Made by a program: the position numbers and the translations under genes. From Mesocentrotus franciscanus (Eukaryota > Echinodermata > Echinoidea > Camarodonta > Strongylocentrotidae): DNA of 64,000 nucleotides. Below the pieces are notes generated by a model. It did not search any database. It had not been told where the DNA came from and saw nothing but the letters and a program-made list of their open reading frames with translations. Location of the stretch: contig CP137666.1 in the NCBI GenBank assembly GCA_037976565.1, positions 59,165,413 to 59,229,412 on the forward strand, given 5' to 3'. The first letter of the stretch is position 1; each line of letters begins with the position of its first letter. Below are positions 53,159 through 64,000 of this stretch, piece after piece.

Positions 53159-53540
53159 CAGGAGCGGATCCAGCCGGCGGCAGGAGGGGGCCAATTCGTG
53201 AGAAAATATTTAGCAGCGAATCGACCAGCCGGTGAATAAGCGCGGGGGATGAGAGCAATTATTTTCTCCCAATTCGTGAAAAGTATTAAGCGGCGACTCA
53301 GCCCGCCGGTGAATAAGCGGGAGGGGGGATAAGAGCACTATTTTTTTTTCCTAATTCGTGAGAAATTATTTAGCGGCGACTCAGCCGGCCGGTGGTGAAT
53401 AAGCGCGGGGGGCAGGGGGTGGTAAGAGCACAATTTCTCTTTGCCCAATTCATAAGAATTTTTTATATTTTTGTTTTATTATTATTATTATTATTATTAT
53501 TTTGCCAGGGGCCCGCCCCCCCCCCCTGGATCCGCGCCTG
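53159..53540. mobile_element. hAT-like MITE with perfect 8-bp target duplication
   Basis: CAGGAGCGGATCCAG at the left and CTGGATCCGCGCCTG at the right are inverted. GGCCTACC flanks both sides (53151-53158, 53541-53548). Inside, a unit of about 85-90 bp (AATTCGTGAGAAAWTATTTAG ... GCCGGTGAATAAGCG) is repeated about three times. It belongs to the same family as 22112-22277. Confidence 0.88.
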
Positions 53541-54117
53541 GGCCTACCCTCACTTTCTATCAAGCTCTCTCCCTTTTCTGTTACCTCCTGCTGATTATTA
53601 TCAGTAGAGAACTTTAAATATTCTAAACTGACCTCAAACATATACCTGGCATATCAACAGCAACTACTTTATAGATACTGTTTTATTTATTTGAATACAA
53701 AACAAACAGTGTGATAAAGTTTTATCTTTATCATTGTCCATTAATCGTTAGGTTATTTAGAAACAGCCCTATAAATAATATCAAACTATATCGCCTAATA
53801 CGGTATATGGGGATTCGATATGCTACTCTAATCGGTCGATTTCTATTTTGCAAAAAAAGGGCCCTAAACATGGCGTACGAATCTTTGTTTGAAAATCCCT
53901 AAAAATGGCGCCATTTTGGATCTTGGTCTTAAACATGGGTTACTGTTCTCTTCGGAATGAAATACCTCTCCGCAGGACGTATAGGCCTATATTCTTGCTG
54001 AATCCAAGATACCCAAAAAACAATTCATTTTCTCTTTTTCTGCCAATTTTAAAAACAATCCTTAAAATGAGTTATGAGTTTGGAAGCTTCAGCCGCACAC
54101 GCTCGTCAAAACAAAAT

Positions 54118-54213
54118 CTGAGTACACCCTTTCCTCCTTCCCCCTCCTCCCCCTCGGGCCCTCCTCCCCCTCCTCCACCTCTCCTCCCCTCCTCCCCTCC
54201 TCCCCTCCTCCCC
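54118..54213. repeat. CCTCC-rich tract
   Basis: Runs of CCTCC and CCCTCC lie next to the 3' end of the LINE. Confidence 0.9.
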
Positions 54214-54723
54214 GTAAGTTTAAATTCAAATTCAAATTCAATTTAATACATGGGATTTATCTTTATCTAACAATAAATAATTTCAAGTATATACCTCTTT
54301 GTAACATATCTGTAAGTTCTTAGCTTATGACAAAAATCATTACTGTTTTCATTTAGTGTATCCTTCAATAACTTAATATATCGTTATTCTAATTTGTTTA
54401 ATATTACTCTAAGAAGACATCTTTTAGATTTTTTTGGGCAATAACCATTTTTATCCCATGTTTTCTAAATGAGCTTTATTTATCAGAGAATTGTCGTTTG
54501 ATTGTATCATATGTAGCCAGAATCCAGTTGTGGCTTTTAATCCAAAGAGTGCTAGTGAGAATCGTTTTAACTCGGCTAAGACGGCACTATTTACTCTAAT
54601 ATATATTTCAAATATTTAATATGAACTTTTTCGGGTACTAATTAAAGGTATTGTTTCTCAATCAGATTTCTACCTAAACCTAAAATATATCATATCCAAA
54701 ACTCTGAAGTATACATTGCAATA

Positions 54724-55495
54724 GGTTTAAAGCCCAAGTCCACTCCAAAAACAACTTACTTTCAATAGAACCAGAAAAATCAGACAAACCAATCAAAAAA
54801 AGTTTGAGCAAAATCGGATAACTAATAAGAAAGTTATGAATTTTTATGACATGAACAACTTTGAAAATCACTACACAAATTGGCAACTCACTCATGAGTC
54901 TGTGACGTATGGTCCTCACTATCCACTAATTATTTTCTTTATATTGATAATATGAATTTTCACCCTAAGAATCTTATTTCTTCACATCAGCATCCAAGTT
55001 AGATTGTTAGTAAAATGTTTTTGTGTGGATGCACAAATAAAGAGTAATTTTTGTCCAGTTAAATCATGAAAAATTGAATTTTGACAAACTATTTATATAA
55101 AAATCAATAATTATGAAATACAATATTCAGAAAATAGTATCAATTCTTCAAAATTCATAAAAGTTTTTGGGAAATGTCATGCACGCAATATGATACAAAT
55201 CATATAACCTGGGCAAAGGCATGGGGAAATCAAGTTTTGGGGATAAAAGGGAAATTAATGGGATTAAACTATATAAAGCAATTGATAAGTTGTGAGGACA
55301 TGACGTCACAAACTGATAACCATCTTGGCAATTTGTGTTGTGATTCTCAATGTTCCATAGTTTTACATACTTTTTCAAAAATTCATAACTTTCTTATTAG
55401 TTATCCGATTTTGCTCAAACTTTTTTTGATTGGTTTGTCTGATTTTTCTGCTTTTATTGAAAGTAAGTTATTTTTGGAGTGGACTTGCCCTATAA
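54724..55495. mobile_element. Long-TIR foldback element, member 3, inside the LINE
   Basis: GCCCAAGTCCACTCC at the left and GGAGTGGACTTGCCC at the right are inverted. The match continues over about 130 bp (AAATCGGATAACTAATAAGA, GACAAACCAATCAAAAAAAG). The LINE protein is interrupted exactly here: FDACII lies to the right and the P-I-x-x-YTSEVW part to the left. Confidence 0.85.
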
Positions 55496-57410
55496 TACAT
55501 GCATCAAATAACTTTATATGAGAAGTTATTAGCATTCGGTCACTCCTAAGAGTATTTCTTAACAGAAATATAGCCTTCTTAGATTCATCAGACAAATTTT
55601 GAATCGCATAAGAATATGAACCAGACGATTTAAACTCCAATCCCAAATAAATTTATATTTCATTAACTATCTCAATATTCATATTATCAATATAAAAATT
55701 ATGTTTCTTAGACTTAAACACCTTGCCAGACTTATTGAATATCATAATATCTGTCTTACTTGTATTTACTTGCAAACCCCAAACATTACAATATGCACTA
55801 AGATTGTGCAGCGCATTTTGTAGCCCATCTGCTGATTCTAACATAATAATTAAATCATCTGCACTGATAACAAGCATGATAAAAATTCATTTCCAAACGT
55901 ATCTGGATGGCAGTCATTATCAAAAATATTCACATATCATCAATATATAGAGAAAATAATACAGGGCTGAGTGTGCAGCCCTGTTTCACACCGACGGATG
56001 TATGGAAGGCTGAAGTGATACTCTGTTGCCACTTTATAGAAAATCGCACATCATATTCATAATACATGTTTTTAAGTATATTCTCAAAAGGTCTTGTAAT
56101 TCCATATCGATGTATTTTATATAAAAGTGCATTTCTATTAACCGAATCAAAAGCCTTTCTGAAATCAACAAAACAAAAATATAAATATGTTTTCTTTTCG
56201 AAAAACATATCAATAATCGTCTTCAGTGTAAATATATGATGGGTGGTACGGCTTCCCTTGCGGAATCAAAATCTGTTCCTTATTATTTCATTTTCATTCA
56301 AATAACTTGAAAGTCTACTATACAATACTTTAGAGAGTAATACACCTATTGAGCTTGTAAGTGAGATAGGTCTAAAATTTGAGGGGTTATCTTGACAACC
56401 GCCTTTATAAATTGGTCTAATGGGATTTTCTCCAAGCATCAGGGTGTACTCCAGTTTTTAACAATAAATTAAGTAGTTCAACATAAGTAAATATATCACA
56501 TTAGCAGGAAATCATCGTCATTTCGTTTAAGATGCCATCTGGCCCACAGGCTTTTTCCTTCTTTAGCGATGGGAGACAATCTAACACCTCTTTCACAGTG
56601 ATATTTTCATTTAACATTGAACAATCACTTAACACAAGTAAATTATCAATGCTACTTCATGTATCATCAAAATTATTATCATACGAAACGTTCATTAACT
56701 TCTTGAAATAATCATACCATGTATTAGCTTCAATGCCTGATTTAATATCTTTTTTTTTTACCCTTTAATATATTCATAATTCTCCAAACTTAGAGGGATT
56801 TTTCATTTCAGCAGATAATAACTCATCCAGCATTTTTTTCTTATATATTCTATGTTTCTTGCGTTTAAGTTTACGAAAGGTTTTTTTCTTTGTCAATTAT
56901 TTCACACCGTAATTTTCCATCCAATGGCTTTCTTATTAGATATCGACAAAGACGTTTGATAGACCTCAAAACTTGATCACAATCTGTGTCAAACCATGTC
57001 TTATTTTTCTGTCGCCGTTATTCAGTTCGACATCTATTCTTCTTGAATGTACCTGCATTTTAATTCATTTTTGGTAAATTATGGACTACTGAATTAACCT
57101 TAGTTTCTATTTTACCCTTATCAGAGTCTTAATAATCGATTTTAAAAATATTTTCACGTATATATTTTTAAAAACTCTTGTTTTTGAAGATTGCGCTTGA
57201 ATATTTCTTCGCGCATAGTTGACCATGGGCTGCGATCAATGGGAAATAAGACTGTAATTTGACAATGATCAGATAAGAGAGGATTAAAGTCATTGACTTC
57301 GAATGACATTACACTAGGTATAATTGATATGATACAGATACAATAATCGTCAATGGCAGCCCCAAGTGAATTAAAAAGAGCCATTCTGCCATTTGAGTCT
57401 CCAAGTTTCC

Positions 57411-57516
57411 ATTTGAATTGTATGCTCTTTCAAATTTGACACTCAGTTTTTCATTATCTCACACAAAAATTATTTTGTGTAGCGCCCTCTATACCAAAAC
57501 TCAAATGTCCCCTTAA
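57411..57516. mobile_element. Fragment of the AAAGGGACAGTTGAGTT element within the LINE
   Basis: About 100 bp match the right end of the element at 46345-46906 (TTTCAAATTTGACACTCAGT, CCAAAACTCAAATGTCC). The fragment splits the LINE endonuclease between IIIMSD and LGDSNGRM. Confidence 0.7.
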
Positions 57517-58835
57517 GGTCACTCATTATTATTATATCGCCCTTTTTACCAAACGTACATATATTTTCTTCTAGTTTATCAAATATTTCTTTATCTGCAT
57601 CATTTTCAATAGTATAAGAAGAATTAATAGGCGGGATGTAAATAAAGCATACAAAAATATAATTTTCCAGTCCAAATTAAGGATTTTTTTCTTCAGTTTC
57701 AACCAAATGTATTCACAAATAGCAAGGCAGCGGAGCGTCTTTCAAAGTGGGGGAGGAGGCACCAACCAAAAAAGGGCACTTTGAAGGAGAGAGAGAGAGA
57801 GAGGGGGGTGGTGGGGCTAGTGTTACCGATGTGAATATACCGTCCATCGTTTCCTCACTATGTCCGTTCCTGGAGTTTACGATACCTGAATACTTCTTCA
57901 AAAGGGAGAAGAAAAGGTCTTTTCATCGAAAGATAAGGTTTTATATCCTGGTAGTAAAATGAATTTGCTAATTTTTAGAATAACATTGATAGGGATCGAC
58001 AAGCGACTGGATGGGAACATGGATAATCATAATCAACGCCCACGTTACCGCGTATCTTTGAAGGTTTCCTCGCAGACTAGATCATGAGCAGCATCCGGCA
58101 GCATCCGGCAAGAGAATGGTACCCGTACATTTAACGTACAGTTCTGAAGCTGATCCGAGAACAGCTATCTGCTCTTCCTCTTATTCAAAATTATGTCATG
58201 ATTTGGATCACACTGGAGACAATTTGACAACGACTTGGTCATGTTAGTACAGGATTGTAATATAGAGCAAATCAGAAATCATTTCTAAAAAGTAAATTCT
58301 TCGTGATTTAGGAAAGTAACGATTATAATTTATTTAATACGTCTATGGATACCATTGGTTGTGTCTTAAACTCCAACTATTGCAAGTGTTGGCCTAATGT
58401 TAAGTTAGGTATAATATTGTTAGGACATCGGCAACTTTCAAAAAGCTGTTTGCTTGATAATAAAAATCCACTTGTAAAGATTTTACATGCAGTGTATTAA
58501 CAAAGGCTTACAGAAAAAATAAATCATCTCGATGTCGATCATAAAATTGCGTCTAAACACCACTAAAATAAATGAATATATACTAATTTACCCCCTTCCT
58601 CTCCCATCACCCCTTTTCAATCAAGAACATCATTCATTTCTTACCTATAATCATGACAAAATTGAAGAGGCCAAGGATACGTCTTCATATTTGTTACAAA
58701 CTGGCCTCGAACATGATAATTTTATATCCGCTTGCAACCGCCTGCAATTCATACAAATTGTCATTGAAGCATATGCCTCCGATGAAAGTTTTGGGTAGTT
58801 CTAGCAATTCATCTACCCAACTTAACACAAGAGAA

Positions 58836-59149
58836 GGAGGAGGAGGAGAAGGAGAAGGAGGAGGATAAGGAGGAGTAGAAGGATTAGAAGGAGGAGGAGG
58901 AGTAGAAGGAGGAGGAGAAGGAGAAGGAGGAGAATAAGGAGGAGGAGAAGGAGAAGGAGGAGTAGGAGAAGGAGGAGAAGGAGGAGTAGAAGGAGTAGAA
59001 GGAGGAGTAGGAGGAGGTAGAGAAGGAGAAGGAGGAGTAGGAGAAGGAGGAGAAGGAGGAGAAGGAGGAGTAGAAGGAGGAGGAGGAGGAGAAGGAGGAG
59101 GAGGAGGAGAAGAAGGAGGAGGAGAAAGAAAGAGAGAGAAAGAAAGAGA

Positions 59150-59210
<61 letters not shown>

Positions 59211-59211
59211 T
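58836..59211. repeat. (GGAGAA)n / (GA)n tract
   Basis: AAGGAGGAGGAG units over about 300 bp are followed by a (GA)n run. The first unit has a much shorter version at 13720-13785, so the tract has expanded here. Ser/Phe-rich frames on the minus strand are artefacts. Confidence 0.95.
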
Positions 59212-59429
59212 TGGATAGTAGTTAAATGAAATCCCATGTACATGTAGCTTAAAACTTCCCTCGTCCCCTGTCCTCTCTCTCTCTCTCCCTAGCTAATTCC
59301 CCCGCCCTCCCTCCCCCTCCATCCCTTCCTAGATCCTCCCTCCCCTCTCTCTTGTCCAACATAATTTATGATTATTTCTCTCTACTTCTATATATCTCCA
59401 TTCCAACGACACAAACTGTTTTTATTCAT

Positions 59430-59600
59430 TTCCCATTCTCATAAGTGCCCCTTTCCATCTCTGGTGGTGAGTGCCTCTTTTTGTAGTTGTGAAGAAGTGC
59501 CCAGTTTTCACCTCTGTTTATTACCCTTTGTACTTTGACACGTGCTCCTTTTCTTTTCTAATAAGTGCCTTATACCTTTCGTGAAGTGTCCCCCTTTTCT
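59430..59600. repeat. AAGTGCCC-type degenerate repeat
   Basis: Words such as ATAAGTGCCCCTTT and GAAGTGCCCAGTTTTC follow each other. They are the complement of the GGGCACTTAT array at 31610-32265. Confidence 0.6.
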
Positions 59601-59806
59601 CTCATCATTAAACGAGCCCCTAATGTCAAGCGATTACGAGCAATTTCCCCCAAAGCTCGTTCGCTATGCTCGCTCGCATTTATAGATAATATAATTATGT
59701 TACTTATCAAAGATCTTTTCAGTCTTCCGTTATTAGAATGTGCTCATAACCCCATCAGGATTGGGATTTTCCCTCCATAAGATGTAATTTTGCGCACTGC
59801 GACCAC

Positions 59807-61207
59807 CAGGCGCGGATCCAGGATTTCTTAGGGGGGGGGGGGCTAAATTTGAAATTATGCGAGCCAAATATTGGTACGTAATGGTGACCAGCAGTGGCGT
59901 AATGAGCAAAAAGGTTTGAGGGGCAGAACAAAATATCCGCATCACCCCACTCTTACATGCAGGCCCCGCTGACCGTTTTTCAAAGTGGGTGGGGTGGGGG
60001 GCTAAAGTATTGACGATCAGGTAAATAAGACTGTAATTTGACAATGATCAGATAAGAGAGGATTAAAGTCATTGACTTCGAATGACATTACACTAGGTAT
60101 AATTGATATGATACAGATACAATAATCGTCAATGGCAGCCCCAAGTGAGTGGGTTTTAGGCATTACTTACGGTCAGATGAGCATATTTTGATACATTATT
60201 TGTGACACTGGAAGGACTCTAATTGGCGTGGGGTCCAGGGGCGGAGCCCCCAGAAGTTCAGGGGTTTTAGGCATTAAATAACCGTCAAATTAGCATCCAG
60301 GGGCCACCTTAGGGCCCTAGGTGGTGTCAAGGGGTGGGGAAGACTCCGGAAGCTCACGGGTTTTAGGCATTTAATTACGGTCAGATGAGCATATTTTGAT
60401 ACCTTATTATTTTGTGACACTGACAGGTCACTATTCTTTCTTTCTTTGCCGAGCCCCTCCGTTCCGCGGGCCCTGACATTTAGGCCTCTAAATAAGCATA
60501 TTTCTTGCTTGACTGTATTTTTAGGAATTTGGCATTTTCCAACAAACGCATACAAAAAGTATTATATACTAAAAAGTGAGGAAAAATCTCGGAAAATTAC
60601 GTCATTTCAGCAACTTTTGTGAGACCCCGGTATCGAATTTTATTGGGGGCAAAAGCCCTCTCCTCTTTCCCTTTCCCTTCCATTCCTTCTCTCTTTATGT
60701 TAGGTTTGCTGGGGGGCGGCGAGGGCCTTTCGGCCCCACCGATCCACACGTTGTTGGCGGGATTAATCGCAGCTGATCTCCCCTTCTTTTCACCCTTTTC
60801 TTTTCTTCTTTCTCTTTTTTGTTCCCTTTTAGCTCTCCTCTTTCCCTTTCCCTTCCTTCTCTCTTTTTTGGCGGGGGCGGAGGGGAGGCAAGGGCCTTTT
60901 GCCCCCCGATCCACAACTTGTTGGCGGGAAAATCTGATATCCCCCTTCTTTTCTTTCCTTCTTCCTCTTTTTTTCCTTCCCTTTATCTCCTCTTTTCCTT
61001 TTTTCTTTCCCTTTCCTTCCTTCTCTCGTATTTTTTTGATGGGGAGGCAAGGCCCTTTCGGCCCCCGATCTCCTTCTTTCCCCCTTTCTCTTCTTATTCC
61101 TCTTCTTTCTTTCCCTTTCTCTCCTCTTTCCCTTTTCCTTCTTTTCCTTCTCTCTCTCTTTTTTGCGGGGGGGGGCAAGACCAACTCGCCCCCTGGATCC
61201 GCGCCTG
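59807..61207. mobile_element. 1.4-kb hAT-like element with captured LINE fragment
   Basis: CAGGCGCGGATCCAGG at the left and CCTGGATCCGCGCCTG at the right are inverted ends of the same family as 53159-53540. The flanks GCGACCAC (59799-59806) and GCGACCTC (61208-61215) agree in seven of eight bases. Inside are a 125-bp copy of the LINE endonuclease region (60022-60147), a repeat of about 100 bp around GGGTTTTAGGCATTAA (60160-60420), and three T-rich units of about 160 bp with GGGCCTTTCGGCCCC. No transposase is seen. Confidence 0.8.
60640..61080 (+). repeat. Tandem repeat of ~160-bp T/C-rich units
   Basis: Each unit has a CTTTCCCTTTCCCTTCC stretch, a G-rich stretch, GGGCCTTTCGGCCCC or similar, a word like GATCCACAACTTGTTGGCGG (less clear in the third) and again T/C-rich sequence. 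The units give open frames on both strands by composition. Confidence 0.75.
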
Positions 61208-61539
61208 GCGACCTCACAAGTCTTAAAGTTCTCGCTCGCTCACAAATGAATTTTCAGATCATCACAGCCAACTGCAAAGTATGATGCTTAAGCAACATAT
61301 TGTATGGTGCATAAAGAGAATCAAATATTGAAATCATCCCTGATGATGTAATCACAACGTAGGGGTATGTACCAATGTCTAAAAATATGAATATTTTCGC
61401 TTTGAGATTTCCAGTTGTAGGTGCCCTTTTTTCTCTCCAGAATGTGCCCAATTTGGTTGGTTCCCCCAACTTTGGAAATCGCTCCGCCGCCCCTGCCTTT
61501 GAAATGACACGCCGCACTTTCAATCGTAGATGCGTCATT

Positions 61540-61724
61540 AGAGCCTTCCAACGCGTTGAAAGCAGATATAAGTACTGGTAGTTCAATCGTGGAATCCAGT
61601 TGATTGGAGTGGTCTCTCCTGTCATGTAAACTCTCTAGCTTATCACGACGGCAGTGTGTCTCAGTGAAAAAGTAAATGCTGAAAAAATTCATAATTATAT
61701 ACACTGATCAGAGAATACCCGAAT
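61540..61724 (+). promoter_or_regulatory. Presumed 5' UTR / promoter-proximal region of the paralogue
   Basis: Conserved with 14380-14564. GATATAAGTACTGG at 61565 could be a TATA element, which would place the start of transcription near 61595. This copy therefore looks no less functional than the first. Confidence 0.35.
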
Positions 61725-61824
61725 ATGTTACCCAGGCCAGTGTGCTATGGGGATTTTCTACTCCTCGGACTCGTAGCCCTGAGCTTCGGCCCCAAACTTT
61801 CGGCTGGTCAAGGCGACAATGCTC
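61725..61824 (+). CDS. Paralogous receptor, exon 1: signal peptide (gene continues outside window)
   Basis: The exon is the same length as 14565-14664, with the same ATG, phase and GTAAGT donor. The peptide differs at four positions (S7C, A17V, L26S, V28G) and keeps a good hydrophobic core. Six nucleotide changes are seen, four of them changing the protein. No LDLa exon follows before the window end; in the first gene it lies 6.7 kb downstream, so it would be expected beyond 64000. Confidence 0.8.
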
Positions 61825-64000
61825 GTAAGTTCTTTATCTGTTCCTTTTTCATGTTTTTTTTAAATTAATTTTGTCGATTTGTTTACATTCGCTCTACTTA
61901 AATACTCAGTGAGGACACCCTTTCAAGTTGTGCTTTTATAATTTCTAAATATTACGTTGCAATTCTGTTTTACTTAAATCCACATGCGACATCTCTTCCT
62001 CTCCCTCTTTTTTCCTCTGTCTCTCTCCTTCTTTCTCACTCTTTCTCGCGAACTTGCTATATCTATCTATCTATCTACCTATCTGTCCATATATTCATTT
62101 ATCTATCATTTTCCGCTCTCCCTCCCTTTATTTTTATCTTTCTCTGGTGAAAGTAAACTTGCTAGTTTTATACTCGTTTATTTTACCCCTAATGATTTAG
62201 AAGAAAGGAAAAGGCCTAGGATAACCATAATTGTCCATAGGCGCAAAAGATCTATACTTGCTCACGCTTGACTGTTGAAATGATATTGCTGCTGCTAATT
62301 TACTTTTCATTACAACCTTTCAAACCGCCGCACAGTGGGCCAGGGAGGAACCAAAGTGCGCCAAATGTCATTTTTGGTGATTTCTTCTTTTTTCTTTTTT
62401 TTTTCTTGCCCAGTTTAAAGATAATACATAGAAGAATACCTCAGTAAAATATTTAATTCCGGTATGCACAATAAGGGTATAAATTTACTCCTTCAAACAG
62501 CAAAATATTGCATATTCACAGTTTTAGTGCAAAAGTGACTTATTTGTATAAATCTTTCAATTTAACATGGAGTTTTAAAGCTATTGATATGAAATTGCTC
62601 TCACATATTCCTGAAAGTTCATTTCACTGCATGAATGGGTTAAAATGGATAGAAACACAATCTTCATAATATATTATAGGGTAATTCACTGAAAAATGGA
62701 CTAATTATCCATGTTTTTTATAAATCCAGAGGAAATGTTTAGATTTCCAAGGATTTCCACTTTAATTTTATTACCACCATTTTTTTTTTCTTTAAGCTTT
62801 AAGTTGATACCAGATTTGGCTGCCATCTTCTGCCTGTTTTTATGTTATAGCCGATTTTGCCCCGAAAATGTATTTATTTTGGTCCGCGGTGTCAGAACAG
62901 TCACGCGCTCCCACGCGCCGTAAATTATGACCGCGAATCCTTCATGATTCAGCCGCCATGACGATTCATGCCCCATCGTTACACACGGATGGGGATAGTA
63001 TTGTTATATTTTGTGTGGAAATAAATCAAATAACGTGGTAACTATACGTGTTTTTAAAACAATGTGATAATTTGTCTAATTATAAAAAACAAAATTGAAT
63101 GATGTAATTAAGGTCACAACATTTCCTGTTGATCATTGGTTTACACGGAGGAAACAAACACACAATATTGGTTGAAAACAGGATACTACGTTTTGCATTG
63201 TACATGTATTGTTTTCAGACGTCAAGGATGTACGATAGAAAGTGACTAATGACTTCTGAACTCTACTTTACAATAATTTCCCTGAACAAATGCAAAAGTT
63301 CTTATATTGTAATCACTTTGGAATGCCTTATTTCTTTTGTTGGGCTACATAACTAAGTATACGCCTTGTTCTTCTTTGGAAATACTTCTGTGATTCAACT
63401 CCGTCTACTTTCGTGAATAAAACCTTGCACTATCAATGCTCTCTTACATTGACAGTTATACTGATAGGCAAGTATAGCCAAATATATATATGATACAATT
63501 ACCTTTAGTCTCATTTGATCGCAACCATACCTTCAACCAACCTTGATCAATCCGAACGAGAGAAAAAATGACTTAAGGAATGGCGCAACAAATTATCCCG
63601 AACTCAGCAATAAACCACGGAGTTGTACTCTTTGATTAAACTAGGAAATGACGTGCAAAGCGGAAGCTCGAAAGAACCAGGGACAGAGTTATGGTTAACG
63701 TGGGGTGATTATCAAAGAACGTAAATTTAAGCTAAGATGTTGGATAAATAATTTGTTGTGGTATATAAGTACAACATTCAGTGGTAATTCGACCTAATCC
63801 ACTAAAATCTACCACAATACCAGGATATGGCCAGTGGGGTGACTAACAATATCCCAATTCTCCCGTACGCGGATGCACTATTGTTTTGAAAAGTATTACC
63901 GTTTTTTTATATTTTACCTACTCTTCTATGTCGCCCATTTGTAAATAGACATGAACAGAAGATGTTTGAGTTTGTCATCACACGTCAATTTTTACTGCAA

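Larger units (their letters stand above)
54215..57716 (-). mobile_element. Decayed non-LTR retrotransposon (LINE), 5' truncated
   Basis: Read on the minus strand, there is an APE-type endonuclease piece (FVCFIYIPPINSSYTI near 57620, GDSNGRM near 57390, and NPLLSDHCQITVLFP near 57260). A reverse transcriptase follows with FRKAFDSVNR, GVKQGCTLSPVLF and an ADD box in SADDLIIML. After an insertion comes the connecting region (PI...YTSEVWGYDIF-like near 54700, then FSLALFGLKATTGFWLHMI) and a (GAATTT)n 3' tail at 54217-54240. Stops and frameshifts break it, for example just after YIDDM at about 55930. The tail and domain order suggest a CR1/L2-like type, but the class is not proven. Confidence 0.85.
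57785..64000 (+). repeat. Segmental duplication, unit 2 (5' part of a paralogous receptor gene)
   Basis: This unit has the same order and orientation as unit 1 (12965-19640), including the upstream region, exon 1 and the first part of intron 1. It lacks the 71-bp satellite and most of 15250-17840. It has an extra 1.4-kb element at 59807-61207, a longer AGG/GA tract at 58830-59210, and about 700 bp of unmatched sequence at 62340-63035. It still runs on at the window end. Confidence 0.9.

Noticed and set aside
58884..59243. Ser/Phe-rich minus-strand frame
   Set aside because: It comes from the (GGAGAA)n and (GA)n tract.
60597..61284. Overlapping frames of about 200 codons on both strands
   Set aside because: The stretch is a tandem repeat of pyrimidine-rich units in a hAT-like element. 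The basic or Phe/Pro-rich products are compositional.

Overview
The window looks like nuclear DNA of a marine invertebrate deuterostome, most probably a sea urchin. The genes are split into many small exons with canonical GT/AG junctions. The introns are crowded with short non-autonomous transposons, tRNA-derived SINEs, microsatellites and minisatellites, and the short word GGCCTA recurs, as in echinoid genomes. No bacterial operon, rRNA gene or CRISPR array is present. The species assignment is inference.

Layout. From 1 to about 6.1 kb lie the last intron sequences and the two last coding exons (4263-4407 and 5977-6084, + strand) of a FAM107-like (DUF1151) gene that begins upstream of the window. 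From 6.1 to 12.7 kb no coding exon is seen. That stretch holds possible 3' UTR, foldback elements, a SINE and a cluster of about 70-bp hairpin repeats.

The main content is one complete adhesion G protein-coupled receptor gene on the + strand, 14565-50557. I could assemble it by eye into 22 coding exons whose phases all agree and whose lengths sum to 4503 nt (1500 residues plus stop). The order of parts is: signal peptide, LDL-receptor class A domain, unrecognised module X1, Ig-like 1, unrecognised module X2 (with a furin-type RRKR site), Ig-like 2, SEA-like domain, hormone-receptor-like Cys domain, GAIN domain with a canonical GPS (HL/T), seven transmembrane helices, and a Ser/Thr-rich tail. 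X1 and X2 share a Cys/Trp pattern, and each lies directly before an Ig domain. This suggests an internal duplication of an X-Ig unit.

From 50.6 to 57.7 kb lie a gene-free stretch (possible 3' UTR), an 8-bp-TSD hAT-like MITE, and a decayed minus-strand non-LTR retrotransposon that has itself been hit by a foldback element. From 57.8 kb to the end of the window the 5' part of the receptor gene (about 12.97-19.6 kb) is repeated in the same orientation. The repeat includes a second signal-peptide exon at 61725-61824, so a tandem paralogue of the receptor probably continues beyond the window. A 1.4-kb hAT-like element carrying a captured piece of the LINE endonuclease is inserted in this second copy.

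The two genes are functionally unrelated as far as can be seen: FAM107 proteins are small actin/cytoskeleton-associated coiled-coil proteins, and the receptor is a cell-surface adhesion and signalling protein.
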